From JBGPEQ01 sp050180895 (lineage in GTDB: Bacteria > Pseudomonadota > Alphaproteobacteria > Dongiales > Dongiaceae): DNA of 64,000 bases. This document shows positions 1-9,395 of the stretch, one piece after another (the first letter of the stretch is position 1; every line of letters begins with the position of its first letter). The DNA lies in the NCBI GenBank assembly GCA_050180895.1, contig JBFXDS010000016.1, positions 20,035 through 84,034 on the forward strand. The letters are read 5' to 3'. The translations under genes were made by a program, and so were the position numbers. The notes beneath the pieces are model-generated. The model was not told the DNA's origin. It saw only the letters and a program-made list of their open reading frames with translations, and ran no database searches.

Positions 1-930
<930 letters not shown>

Positions 931-932
<2 letters not shown>

Positions 933-997
933 GGCGAGCGCCACTCGCCCCTACGGACACCGAACCATCATGTGTAGGGGCGAGCGGCGCTCGCCCT
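931..997. repeat. Paired palindromic repeat, GTAGGGGCGAG family, copy 1
   Basis: Two inverted arms of 24 bases (931-954 and 974-997) of the form GTAGGGGCGAG-n-GCTCGCCCT face each other, and each arm is itself nearly self-complementary. The element lies between convergent genes, and both stop codons are inside it, so it could act as a bidirectional terminator. Related copies are at 33760-33818 and, more diverged, 62414-62506. Confidence 0.85.
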
Positions 998-1292
998 ATC
1001 TCTGCCGCACCATCTTGAACAGGGCCACCACCGCCCCCGCCACCGCCGGCGCCAGCCAGGCCGGCCGCTCCAGCATCCACTGGATGGCCGACCACAGGCC
1101 GGGGAACAGATACCGCTCCACCGCCGGCTGCAGCAGCAGCAGACTGTCCTTGTGGATCTCGAACCAGCGCTGGCCGAGCGGCGCGATCTTGAAGGGCGCG
1201 CCGGCGGCGTAGTCCATCACGTCCCACGCCGCCAGCAGGAGAGCGAGGCCGAACAGGGCCGCGACCGCGATCCAGCCGCCCGTGCGCCGCAT
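996..1292 (-). CDS. Small membrane protein of unknown function
   Basis: A 98-residue hydrophobic protein with an N-terminal membrane segment (IAVAALFGLALLLAAWDV) and a second near the C-terminus (AWLAPAVAGAVVALF). The start chosen is the ATG at 1290-1292 before RRTGGW; an in-frame ATG 39 bases upstream adds a non-hydrophobic leader. The block WFEIHKDSLLLLQPAVERYL followed by WMLERPAWL resembles the neighbouring protein (WSQIDRSSLHAVESMLERN, then WLLTWPAWA), so the two look like diverged paralogues. Function unknown; both are probably inner-membrane proteins. Confidence 0.7.
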   Translation of the reverse strand: MRRTGGWIAVAALFGLALLLAAWDVMDYAAGAPFKIAPLGQRWFEIHKDSLLLLQPAVERYLFPGLWSAIQWMLERPAWLAPAVAGAVVALFKMVRQR

Positions 1293-1414
1293 GGAAGTGC
1301 CTGCTCGTGCGTTGCCGATGCTGCCGACCATGGGCGGAACATGGCCCGCCCGGCAAGCGAATCAAAATCAACTGGCGGCGGCGTGAGGCGCCGCCGCGCG
1401 GCGGATTGGCCGGC

Positions 1415-1882
1415 CTACGCCTGCTCCTCGCGCGGATTGGTCGTCTCGCGCACCCAGGTGATCAGGCGGCGCCACAGCGGCGGCGGCGGCGTCCCCTTGT
1501 GCAGGCGCTGCAGCTGGACGTGGTCGTAGATCAGGAGGAACACGCCCATGAGACCCAGGATCGCCCAGGCCGGCCAGGTCAGCAGCCATTCGGCGCCGTC
1601 GACGATCGGCGACGGGAAGTTCCGCTCCAGCATCGACTCCACGGCATGCAGCGAACTGCGGTCGATCTGACTCCAGAGCTGTTTCGCCGGCATGATGATC
1701 CAGTCGCCCTTGTCGTACCAGCCGAAGCCCTCGACGATGACGACCGCCGTGCCCCAGGCGATGGAGAACCAGCCGAGGATGCGCGCCGCGCGGATGTCGC
1801 TGCGGGCGACCAGTCCGAAGAACATGATCAGGACGGCGATGAAGAGGACGACTTCAAGGCCTTGTTTCAGGACGTCGAACAT
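1415..1882 (-). CDS. Membrane protein of unknown function, paralogue of the downstream gene
   Basis: A 155-residue protein with three predicted membrane segments: VVLFIAVLIMFFGLVA, ILGWFSIAWGTAVVIVEG and WAILGLMGVFLLIYDHV. The start chosen is the ATG at 1880-1882 (MFDVLKQG), because the longer in-frame start adds a polar arginine-rich leader. It is transcribed in the same direction as the next gene and shares the pattern of a membrane segment, a central ser/leu-rich helix and a WPAW-type segment. No catalytic motif is visible and the function is not recognised. Confidence 0.7.
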   Translation of the reverse strand: MFDVLKQGLEVVLFIAVLIMFFGLVARSDIRAARILGWFSIAWGTAVVIVEGFGWYDKGDWIIMPAKQLWSQIDRSSLHAVESMLERNFPSPIVDGAEWLLTWPAWAILGLMGVFLLIYDHVQLQRLHKGTPPPPLWRRLITWVRETTNPREEQA

Positions 1883-2074
1883 GGATCGGGACTCCGCCGG
1901 CGGGATGATCGATCTGGAAAACCTGCCACCGAGCTTCGGTCGGAGTGTGGCGCGCAACCGTTTAATTTTCTGTCAACGTTAAGGTTTTTCCGCATCCGGC
2001 GCGCCCGAATGTGAAGCAGATCACTTCCGACCCCCGTCGGCCGCGGTAGGGTCGTCAGAATGCCGAACGGTTGA

Positions 2075-2086
2075 TTTGTCGACAAA
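2075..2086. promoter_or_regulatory. 12-bp perfect palindrome upstream of the HxlR gene
   Basis: TTTGTCGACAAA is perfectly self-complementary and lies in an AT-rich stretch 57 bases upstream of the regulator start. HxlR regulators bind dyads in their own promoter regions, so this is a candidate autoregulatory operator; that is inference from position and symmetry. Confidence 0.35.
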
Positions 2087-2142
2087 CATTACTATCTATC
2101 AAAAACTGAGTTTCTATTGGTAACCAGCATTGGAGGGTCGCG

Positions 2143-2574
2143 ATGGCTGTTCCGAAGAGTCCGGTCGGATGCCCCATGGATTCGCTCCTGCGTCTCCTGA
2201 TGGGGCCATGGACCACGTACATTCTCTGGGTCTTGCGCAACAACGGCCCGACCCGCTTCGGCGAGCTCAAGCGCAAGGTGCCCGGCGTCTCCGCCAAGGT
2301 CCTGACCGAGCGGCTGCGCATGCTGGCGGAGGCCGGGGTCGTCCATCGGCGCTTCGAGGCCACCATCCCGCCTCAGGTCACCTACAGCCTGACCGCGCGC
2401 GGCGAGGAACTGAAGACCGTCCTCGACCAGTTGAATGCCATCGCCATCCGGTGGCAGGCGACGGACAAAGCGGCCGCGGCAGAGCGAGTGCCAGCCGACT
2501 CTGACCGCGCGACCGTCGATCGAGGCGTGACCCCCGCGCCAGCCGCGGCGTTGCTGGCATCGGCCGGCGAATGA
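2143..2574 (+). CDS. HxlR-family winged-helix transcriptional regulator
   Basis: A 143-residue regulator of the HxlR (DUF24) family. It has the family hallmarks: a cysteine close to the N-terminus (VGCPMDSLL), a GPWTTYILWVLRNNGPTRFGEL helix, the recognition region SAKVLTERLRMLAEAGVV, and the wing ending PPQVTYSLTARGEEL. The C-terminal 40 residues are an Ala/Asp-rich extension beyond the usual fold. The start has a strong GGAGG ribosome site. HxlR proteins commonly sense thiol-reactive or electrophilic compounds through the conserved cysteine; the target here is unknown. Confidence 0.9.
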   Translation: MAVPKSPVGCPMDSLLRLLMGPWTTYILWVLRNNGPTRFGELKRKVPGVSAKVLTERLRMLAEAGVVHRRFEATIPPQVTYSLTARGEELKTVLDQLNAIAIRWQATDKAAAAERVPADSDRATVDRGVTPAPAAALLASAGE

Positions 2575-2662
2575 CGAACGGTGGGCGGGCAGCTGTCGAG
2601 CCGGCGCCGGTTGCCTCGCTTCCATCCCTCGGTTAGGGTGCCGCCCGGCGCAAGGCGGCGTC

Positions 2663-2753
2663 GGAGGGGTGGCCGAGTGGTCGAAGGCGCACGCCTGGAG
2701 TGCGTGTATACCTCAAAAGGGTATCGCGGGTTCGAATCCCGCCCCCTCCGCCA
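2663..2753 (+). tRNA. tRNA-Ser (anticodon GGA)
   Basis: The acceptor stem GGAGGGG pairs with CCCCTCC at 2743-2749, followed by the discriminator G and an encoded CCA. The anticodon stem CACGC/GCGTG holds the loop CTGGAGT, giving anticodon GGA. A long variable arm follows and the T arm contains GGTTCGAATCC. The long variable arm plus GGA identify a serine tRNA reading UCC and UCU. Confidence 0.97.
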
Positions 2754-2809
2754 ATTGTTTCTCGGCGGCGCGGTAGCGCCTACACCGACTTCGCACGACG
2801 ATGGTTTTC

Positions 2810-3940
2810 TCAGCTTGGCAGACGGCTCGCCGGCAGCGTCAGGCGGAATGTGGCACCGCGCCCGTCATCCTCCTCTGCCCAGATCTGACCTCGGTGGGCC
2901 TCGACGATCGAGCGCGCAATCGTCAGACCCAGGCCAATTCCTTCCGGCTTCGTTGTAAAGAACGCCTCGAAGAGTTTCGGCCTGAGGTCGGCGGAAATGC
3001 CGGGGCCGGTGTCGCTGACTGCAATCTCCACGAGGTCCGCGCCCGGCCGCGTCCGCACGATGACCAATCGCTCCCCCTTGTTCTCGGCCATCGCGTCCAT
3101 TGCGTTCACGACCAGATCCAGGATCACCTGCTGCAAGGAGACCCGATCGGCGTCGACCGTCGGGGGAGCGGGCGACAGTTCGGCGCGTAGCGCGACGCCG
3201 CGTCGAAGGGCGTCGGCGCGCACGAGCCGCAGGACGTCGTGCGCGACCTCGTTAACGTCGAGCGACCGCATCTCGAGCGGCTTCCGGCGCGCCAATGACC
3301 GAAGTCGGTCGATCATCTCCCTGGCGGTGCTGCTTTGGTCCTGGAGGTCGTCGAAGATCTCGCGGAGTTCTTCGAGCTCGGAGCTTCCTTGCTGGCTCTG
3401 CAGGATGCGCAGGCCCGCGCCCAGATTGAGGCTGATGGAGGTGAGGGGTTGTCGAATCTCATGGACGATCGAGGCCATCAACTGGCCGACGAGCGCGAGA
3501 CGGGCGGCATGAGTGAGATTGAGCCGCGTGGCGGCCAACTCCCTTTCCGCCAGCTTGAGATCCGTAACGTCGCGACACGTACACAGGACGGTTCCGCCTT
3601 TGATCAAGACGCGCTTCAGGTGAATCAGGACCGTGCGTCGCTCGCCTGATTTCGACGTGATCTCGCGTTCGACATTGCGGATTTCTCCCTTGGCGTCGAG
3701 TTCGGCAGGATCGAACAGGTCGTCCCCGAAGAGTCGGCCGATCTTCAGCATCGCCTGCACTTCATCCGGTACATAGCCGAAGATCACGTCGACGTTCGGG
3801 CATATGTACGTGAATGCCCCCTCATCGTCGGCGAGAAACACGGCATCGGAAATGCTGCTGAGGGTCGCGCGATGGAGTTCCTCGGACTCGCGCAACGCCT
3901 CGTATCCGCGCGAGCGTCCGCCGTTCTCAGGGATGGACAT
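2810..3940 (-). CDS. PAS-domain sensor histidine kinase
   Basis: A 376-residue soluble-looking histidine kinase. Residues about 20-135 form a PAS domain (SISDAVFLADDEGAFTYICP) with a PAC-like end. A HisKA dimerisation helix follows, with the phospho-acceptor near His160 (ASIVHEIRQPLTSI). The HATPase_c domain has the N box QQVILDLVVNAMDAM, G1 box SDTGPGIS, F box FFTTKPEG and G2 box GIGLGLTIARSIVEAH. The start chosen is the ATG at 3938-3940, which has GGAG upstream; a longer reading adds a poorly conserved leader. No transmembrane segment or adjacent response regulator is seen, so it is an orphan kinase in this window. Confidence 0.9.
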   Translation of the reverse strand: MSIPENGGRSRGYEALRESEELHRATLSSISDAVFLADDEGAFTYICPNVDVIFGYVPDEVQAMLKIGRLFGDDLFDPAELDAKGEIRNVEREITSKSGERRTVLIHLKRVLIKGGTVLCTCRDVTDLKLAERELAATRLNLTHAARLALVGQLMASIVHEIRQPLTSISLNLGAGLRILQSQQGSSELEELREIFDDLQDQSSTAREMIDRLRSLARRKPLEMRSLDVNEVAHDVLRLVRADALRRGVALRAELSPAPPTVDADRVSLQQVILDLVVNAMDAMAENKGERLVIVRTRPGADLVEIAVSDTGPGISADLRPKLFEAFFTTKPEGIGLGLTIARSIVEAHRGQIWAEEDDGRGATFRLTLPASRLPS

Positions 3941-4280
3941 GGAATCCTGCTCCGTCTCTACGCTGCGACAAAGAAGGATGCTGGCAAAGGACGCACACTG
4001 TCGTACAGCCGGGGCGAACGTCAAGCCGATGCCAGACAGAATTCCTTACAACCACCATCAAAGCCATCCACCGATGTTGTCCAAGCGTCCAGCCTGTTCC
4101 GGCCAATGCTCGCGCCCGGGCATGAGTCTCTGCTGCCTGCGACCACGCACCTGCCGAGTGCTGCCGAACAACCATTAGCCGGTCCGCGTTGCGGCGGCTA
4201 TACTTGCCGTAGGGCGGAGGTCTGCGAACATCATACCAAGCGGACATCCGCCGGCGAGACGGGCAGATCCTCGGCCGGGC
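3941..4280. other. Divergent intergenic region with no recognised element
   Basis: This 340-base spacer separates the divergent histidine kinase and conserved hypothetical genes, so it should hold both promoters. No tRNA, clear dyad or repeat copy was found. Open frames crossing it have no plausible ribosome site or protein family. Confidence 0.5.
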
Positions 4281-4691
4281 ATGACCACCCTGTACGTCGC
4301 GACGAGCAAGGTCTTTGCCGCATGGGCCGCCGATGTCGGCCTTGGCAAGCATGTCTACAAGGTTGGCGTTGCCGAGGGGGTGGAAGAGGCCCTGAAGGCA
4401 CTCAATGACGAGGGTTGCGCAGGCGCAAACGATTGGCGCCTGCTCAAGACGCAGGATGCCGATGGTCTGGACGAGGCCGCGATCGTCGAGCGGCTCTCCC
4501 GCAAGGAGAAGATCGTCGATCCGAACTACTATCCTCGCCTGCGGGGCGCGACAGGCATTTTCCGCGTCAAGGTCGCGAACGTCGCCAATCACCTCTTGGT
4601 CAAGAGGGCGCTGGCCGGAGAAGAGGCGAAGGTCGACAAGGTCAAGGCCGCGGACATCGCCGCCTATCTGATCCAGAACGCTCTCTCGTAG
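4281..4691 (+). CDS. Conserved hypothetical protein
   Basis: A 136-residue soluble protein beginning TTLYVATSKVFAAWAADVG and ending with a lysine-rich helix (KVDKVKAADIAAYLIQNAL). A central segment, DPNYYPRLRGATGIFRVKV, is a striking non-repetitive signature that suggests a conserved fold. No catalytic or binding motif is recognised and there is no signal peptide. The next gene (LuxR-type regulator) starts 27 bases after its stop, so the two are probably co-transcribed. Function unknown. Confidence 0.7.
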   Translation: MTTLYVATSKVFAAWAADVGLGKHVYKVGVAEGVEEALKALNDEGCAGANDWRLLKTQDADGLDEAAIVERLSRKEKIVDPNYYPRLRGATGIFRVKVANVANHLLVKRALAGEEAKVDKVKAADIAAYLIQNALS

Positions 4692-4717
4692 GTCGTCGAA
4701 ACGGCGCGGCCGGACCG

Positions 4718-5551
4718 ATGTCCTATGCGCGGCTGAATGATTGGAGCATGTCGGTCGTCCGGCTTCTCGCGGCGATCGACGATCCGGAGGTGCTGCGCAG
4801 CCTGATCGGCGAATTGGCCGCGGCGGTGGCGATCGATACCTGGTTCATGGCGGTCTTCTACATGGATCGGCCGCCCTTCATTCTGGACTATCTGGGCATG
4901 GAAAGCCGTCAGGAGACATATGCCGAGGGGCCGTATCTGCTCGACCCTTATTACAACGCGTACCTCGCCGGCGGGGGCGGTGGTTGCTTCTCCTTGCGTC
5001 AGCTTGCGCCTGACGATTTCGCCAAGACAGAATATTACCGGACCTACTACCGACATATCGGCGTCACCGACGAGATCGGCTATATCCTGCCCTTCGACGA
5101 TCGATCGGCGGGCCACATCTCGCTCTGTCGGACGGAATTGCCGCACTTTGCCCTGGGCGACCTGCGCTGGCTTCAGGCTGTGCAGCCGGTCGTCGGCGCG
5201 GTGATGCTCCGCCGCTGGGAGCGGCTGCAGAGCCGGGCGGTTCCGGGTCCGACCCAGGGTGATTTCCGTGGCCGGCTCAACCGCACCCTGCGCGACTTCG
5301 CGGCCGCGATTCTGACCGAGCGCGAGGGCGAGATCGTGGGGCTGCTTCTCAAGGGGCATTCGGCGAAGTCGGTCGCCAGGGCGCTGCACATCTCTCCCGG
5401 CACGGTCCGCAACCATATGAAGAAAACCTATGCGAAGCTCGGCGTCTCGTCGCAGACGGAACTCTTCGCATGCTTTCTGGAAGCCCTGGCGCGCGCCGAG
5501 GTCGACGGTTCCGCTCCAGTGTCGCCGGTCGTCGGCAGCCGCCTCGCCTAG
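4718..5551 (+). CDS. LuxR-type HTH transcriptional regulator
   Basis: A 277-residue regulator with a C-terminal LuxR helix-turn-helix: LTEREGEIVGLLLKGHSAKS, then VARALHISPGTVRNHMKKTY and AKLGVSSQTEL. The N-terminal 190 residues have no receiver domain and no clear autoinducer-binding signature, so the input signal is unknown. The start ATG at 4718 was chosen; an internal ATG at 4748 is an alternative. The gene is followed 98 bases later by a class III aminotransferase, with an inverted repeat between them, which suggests it controls that gene. Confidence 0.85.
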   Translation: MSYARLNDWSMSVVRLLAAIDDPEVLRSLIGELAAAVAIDTWFMAVFYMDRPPFILDYLGMESRQETYAEGPYLLDPYYNAYLAGGGGGCFSLRQLAPDDFAKTEYYRTYYRHIGVTDEIGYILPFDDRSAGHISLCRTELPHFALGDLRWLQAVQPVVGAVMLRRWERLQSRAVPGPTQGDFRGRLNRTLRDFAAAILTEREGEIVGLLLKGHSAKSVARALHISPGTVRNHMKKTYAKLGVSSQTELFACFLEALARAEVDGSAPVSPVVGSRLA

Positions 5552-5569
5552 CCGGTCGCGTCGCGGCAG

Positions 5570-5595
5570 CCTGTCCTATCTGGGACATATACAGG
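5570..5595. promoter_or_regulatory. Candidate operator dyad before the aminotransferase
   Basis: Outer arms CCTGT and ACAGG bracket inner arms TGTCC and GGACA, giving a 26-base imperfect dyad 54 bases before the aminotransferase start and just after the LuxR-type gene. LuxR-type regulators bind dyads of about 20 bases, so this could be its site; the assignment is inference. Confidence 0.35.
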
Positions 5596-5649
5596 AATGG
5601 GCGCCGAGGTTCAGGATGGCGGTCTTGGGCAGACGGACGGAGAGACAAA

Positions 5650-7065
5650 ATGGGCCTCGCAACGCAGACGCAGCCGGCCACGCGTAACGGCGACCGGACC
5701 TGGCGGCAGGATCGCGACCACTTCGTTCACCCCTGGACGCACTTCGATTCGTTCAAGTCCGAGGGATCCCTCGTCATCGCCGAGGGCAAGGGCGCTTACG
5801 TCTACGATTCCGCCGGCAAGCCCTACCTCGATGGAATCGGCGGCCTGTGGTGCGTCAACATTGGCTATGGCAACGAGGAGATGGTCCAAGCCATCGCCGA
5901 TCAGGCGCGCCGTCTCGCGTTCTTCTCCGCCTTCGTCGACACCACCAATCCGCCAGCGGCCGAGCTCGCCGCCAAGCTGGCGGCGCTGGCGCCCGCACGC
6001 CTCAACCATGTTTGCTATACCTGCACGGGATCGGATGCCAATGACACGGCCGTCCGCCTCGCCCATTTCTACCACGCGCGGCGCGGCAAGCCGACGAAGA
6101 AGCATGTCATCGCGCGCGTCGACGGCTATCACGGCAGCACTTATCTCGGCATGTCGCTGACCGGCAAGCCGGGCGACCGCTCGCCGTACTTCCACTATAT
6201 CTCGGACATCGTCCACCATGTCTCCTCGCCGAACGTCTACCGCCGCCCAGCCGGGATGACGGAGGCAGAATTCTGCGACCGTCTGGTGGCGGAGCTGGAG
6301 CAGACGATCCAGGTGATCGGGCCGGAGAATGTCGCCGCCTTCATCGCCGAGCCCGTGCTTGGGGCGGGCGGCGTCATCGTGCCGCCGCCGGGCTATCACC
6401 GCCGCACCGCCGAGGTCTGCCGGCGCCACGACGTGCTCTACATCTCGGATGAGGTCGTCACCGGTTTCGGCCGGCTCGGGCACTTCTTCGCCTCCAAAGC
6501 CGTCTTCGACATCGAGCCGGACATCATCGTCACGGCCAAGGGCATCTCATCGGGTTATGTGCCGCTCGGCGCGACCATCTTCTCCGATGCCATCCACGAG
6601 GTGATCAGCGCGCCGGATGCGGACGTCTGGTTCACCCACGGCTTCACCTATTCGGGCCATCCCGTGGCCTGCGCTGCCGGCCTCAAGAACATCGAGATCA
6701 TCGAGCGCGAGAAGATCTGCGAACATGTGCGGCAGATCGGACCCTATTTCGAGGAGGAGCTGGCCAAGCTGAAGGCGCTGCCGCTGGTCGGCGACGTGCG
6801 CGGCAGCCATTTCATGCTGTGCGTGGAGAACGTCGCCGATCGGGAAACGCGGGAGCCGCTGCCGGACGAGGTCAATGTCGGCAAGCGCATCTCCAACCAC
6901 TGCGAGGCGCGCGGCCTCATCGTGCGGCCGATCGGGCATCTCAACGTCATGTCGCCGCCACTTATCCTGACCAAGGCGCAGGTCGACGAACTGATCGCAA
7001 TCCTGCGCGAGAGCATCCTGGTCACCGCCGACGAGCTGACCCGCGAGGGCCATCGGCTTGTCTGA
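5650..7065 (+). CDS. Class III pyridoxal-phosphate aminotransferase (omega-transaminase)
   Basis: A 471-residue fold-type I aminotransferase acting on an omega-amino group with pyruvate or a similar acceptor. The PLP-binding pattern is complete: CTGSDANDTAVRLAHFY, the aspartate in ISDEVVTGFGR and the Schiff-base lysine in VTAKGISSGYVPLGA. The length matches taurine-, beta-alanine- and polyamine-pyruvate aminotransferases. Sequence alone does not separate these. The start has GGAG seven bases upstream. It follows a LuxR-type regulator and converges on a creatininase-amidase pair, which together suggest catabolism of a nitrogenous compound. Confidence 0.92.
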   Translation: MGLATQTQPATRNGDRTWRQDRDHFVHPWTHFDSFKSEGSLVIAEGKGAYVYDSAGKPYLDGIGGLWCVNIGYGNEEMVQAIADQARRLAFFSAFVDTTNPPAAELAAKLAALAPARLNHVCYTCTGSDANDTAVRLAHFYHARRGKPTKKHVIARVDGYHGSTYLGMSLTGKPGDRSPYFHYISDIVHHVSSPNVYRRPAGMTEAEFCDRLVAELEQTIQVIGPENVAAFIAEPVLGAGGVIVPPPGYHRRTAEVCRRHDVLYISDEVVTGFGRLGHFFASKAVFDIEPDIIVTAKGISSGYVPLGATIFSDAIHEVISAPDADVWFTHGFTYSGHPVACAAGLKNIEIIEREKICEHVRQIGPYFEEELAKLKALPLVGDVRGSHFMLCVENVADRETREPLPDEVNVGKRISNHCEARGLIVRPIGHLNVMSPPLILTKAQVDELIAILRESILVTADELTREGHRLV

Positions 7066-7083
7066 TCCTCTCCGCCGTCGCCC

Positions 7084-8529
7084 TTAGGAAAGGTCCGGCC
7101 GCCGCGTGTGCCAGTCGGTCGCGGTCTCGAATCCCCAGCCGATGCGCAGGATTCGCGCCTCGTCATAACCGCGCCCGACGATCTGCAGCGATATGGGCAG
7201 CCCCTCCCGCGTGAAGCCGCAGGGCAGCGCCAATCCACAGAGATCCAGCAGGTTGACGGGCCGGGTCAGCCGGCTCATCGGCGCCTTGTTCTGGTCGATC
7301 GCGGGCAGCGGGGTCGCCGGCAGCGGCGTGGTCGGCAACAGCAGAGCGTCGACGTCGCGCAGCAGCCTGTCGACCTCGCGTCGAATCCGACGTCGTTCGG
7401 ACCTCACATGAATGTAGTCCGCCGCCGACATGGTCTTGGCGGCGCGCAGTCTGTCGCGGACATCGGGATCGAAGGGGAGATCGTCGCGCTCGATCCAGTT
7501 GCGATGCAATTCGTAGCCTTCGGCGGCGATGACCTTGCCCGTCAGGTCAGCGAGATCCGCGTAGGTGACCGGCAGCCGCAGGACGCCGATGTGCGCGCCT
7601 TGCGCACGAAAGACGTCGAGCGCCGCCGCGAAGGCGCCCATGACCTCGCGGTCGATATCGCCGAGATCGCCCTCGGGCAGCACGGCGAGACGCAGGCCGG
7701 CCACGCCGTCCCTGAGACCGGTGAGCGCGTCGACGGGCGGATGCGGCAGGGTCCGCGGATCATCCGGGTCGGGCCCGTGCATCGACTGGAACAGCAGGGC
7801 GGCATCTTCGACATCGCGGGTCATCGGGCCGAGCGTGTCCAGGGTGTTGCTGAGCATCACCACCCCGGAGTTGCTGACGCGGCCGACAGTCGTCTTCAAC
7901 CCGACGACGCCGCAGAGGCTGGCCGGGATGCGCACGGAGCCGCCGGTGTCGCTGCCGATGGCCGCCGGTGCCAGCGCGGCGGCAACCGCGACCGCCGAGC
8001 CGCTGCTCGATCCGCCGGGCGCGCGCGGCGTGCGCAGGTCCCACGGGTTCCACGGTGTACCCATCGCCATGTTCGTGCCCCAGCTGCCGAAGGCGAACTC
8101 GACCATGTGGGTCTTGCCGAGCACGATCATGCCGGCCGCCCTGAGGCGGTGGACCAGCGTCGCCGTGACCGACGACACGCGGTCGCGCCAGAACAGGGAG
8201 CCGGCCGTGGTCACGCGGCCGGCGATCTCCAGCAGATCCTTGAGGGCGACGGGTATGCCGTGCAGAGGGCCGAGGTATTGGCCGGCCCGAATCGCCCGGT
8301 CGGCCACGTCCGCCGCCCTGCGGGCATCGTCTTCATAGACCGCGACGAACGCATGCAGCTTCTCGTCATGCCGGCGGATTCGGTTCAGATAGAGATCGAG
8401 CAGGGCGCCGGGCGTCAGCGCGCCCGTCCGCATCCGATCGGCAAGTGCATGCATCGGTGCAAAGGCGAGATCGTCGCCGGTCATGGAGGTCGCGCGCACC
8501 GGCGCCGCTGCCTTGTCGCTGTCGGGCAT
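7084..8529 (-). CDS. Amidase signature family hydrolase
   Basis: A 481-residue amidase signature enzyme. The Ser-cisSer-Lys triad is visible: lysine in PVALKDLLEIAG, the glycine/serine-rich stretch GGSSSGSAVAVAAALAP and the nucleophile serine in GSDTGGSVRIPA. Length is normal for aryl amidases and GatA-like hydrolases, but there is no GatB or GatC neighbour, so a catabolic amidase is more likely. Two ATGs are in tandem at the start; the second (8527-8529) is better spaced from GGAGG. It lies 14 bases downstream of the creatininase-family gene and is probably co-transcribed with it. Confidence 0.9.
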   Translation of the reverse strand: MPDSDKAAAPVRATSMTGDDLAFAPMHALADRMRTGALTPGALLDLYLNRIRRHDEKLHAFVAVYEDDARRAADVADRAIRAGQYLGPLHGIPVALKDLLEIAGRVTTAGSLFWRDRVSSVTATLVHRLRAAGMIVLGKTHMVEFAFGSWGTNMAMGTPWNPWDLRTPRAPGGSSSGSAVAVAAALAPAAIGSDTGGSVRIPASLCGVVGLKTTVGRVSNSGVVMLSNTLDTLGPMTRDVEDAALLFQSMHGPDPDDPRTLPHPPVDALTGLRDGVAGLRLAVLPEGDLGDIDREVMGAFAAALDVFRAQGAHIGVLRLPVTYADLADLTGKVIAAEGYELHRNWIERDDLPFDPDVRDRLRAAKTMSAADYIHVRSERRRIRREVDRLLRDVDALLLPTTPLPATPLPAIDQNKAPMSRLTRPVNLLDLCGLALPCGFTREGLPISLQIVGRGYDEARILRIGWGFETATDWHTRRPDLS

Positions 8530-8543
8530 CATCGCCTCCGTCC

Positions 8544-9302
8544 TCACGCCTCGCGCTTCGGGATGACCCAGCCCTGCGCCTCCTTGCGTGCGATGAAGGC
8601 GACCAGGTGATCGATGAGGGCGGCCTTGAACCGCTCGCCCTTCTCGCGCGTTGCGGCGGTGCCGCGGCCGGAAGCGCCGTAATCCGTCAGTTCCTGGTAG
8701 TTCCAGAACTCCCGCACATGGAGGTCTTTCTCGTCGACCATGCCGCGGGCACGGTTGGGGTCCACGAGCTCCGGCACCACCGCCATGGCGACGGACGTCT
8801 CGGCCTCGCCGCCATGGCCGTAGCCGGAGTGATGCCGCCACATGTCCTTGGGCAGCATGGCGAGCCCCGCGGTCCACCAGGCGCCGAGCAGGGCGATGCC
8901 GACCTCAGGATGTCTGATCTTTACGTCCTGCCCCGCGACCTCGATGCACGGGATGTTGCCGTCATGGCCGTTGATCACCAGGATCTTGCGGAAGCCCCAA
9001 TGGATGATCGACTCCAGCACATCCCGGTAGACCGCGATGTTGGTATCGCTGGTCACGGAGACGCACATCGGCTGGTGGCGGTAGTGGTGGCTCATGCCGT
9101 ACCAGAGGGGCGGCAGCACCAGCATCCGCTCCACCCGCGCGGCAACCGACAGGGCCAGGTCATGGGCGATCATCGCATCGATGCCGAACGGCAGATGGTC
9201 GCCATGGCTCTCGCAGGAGCCGATCGGCAGGATCGCCTTGTCGAATCCCGCGGCCAGCAGATCGGCGGTATTCAGCTCTTCGAATCGGACCGTCTTGCGC
9301 AT
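8544..9302 (-). CDS. Creatininase-family amidohydrolase
   Basis: A 252-residue metal-dependent amidohydrolase of the creatininase superfamily. The metal-binding pattern is present: PIGSCESHGDHLPFGID near residues 26-42, VINGHDGNIP in the middle, and HGGEAETSVAMA later. Family members open cyclic amides such as creatinine or act in cofactor biosynthesis (FAPy deformylase, MftE). The amidase gene directly downstream suggests sequential hydrolysis of a cyclic amide and its ring-opened product, with the nearby transaminase as a possible next step. The substrate is not defined by the sequence. Confidence 0.88.
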   Translation of the reverse strand: MRKTVRFEELNTADLLAAGFDKAILPIGSCESHGDHLPFGIDAMIAHDLALSVAARVERMLVLPPLWYGMSHHYRHQPMCVSVTSDTNIAVYRDVLESIIHWGFRKILVINGHDGNIPCIEVAGQDVKIRHPEVGIALLGAWWTAGLAMLPKDMWRHHSGYGHGGEAETSVAMAVVPELVDPNRARGMVDEKDLHVREFWNYQELTDYGASGRGTAATREKGERFKAALIDHLVAFIARKEAQGWVIPKREA

Positions 9303-9395
9303 GACCGATGTCTCCGAATCGAAACGGGCGCAACAGCGCCCGCATCGAGGCCCTTGATGGCGACCCCATTGTATCCCGAAACCGCGCGTCGGCCA

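Noticed and set aside
1952..1985. Two TTAA motifs upstream of the membrane protein gene as a CtrA box
   Set aside because: The spacing is 13 bases rather than 7.
3927..4592. 221-codon minus-strand open frame over the divergent spacer at 4 kb
   Set aside because: It covers the conserved hypothetical gene in antisense and has no plausible start signal or motif.
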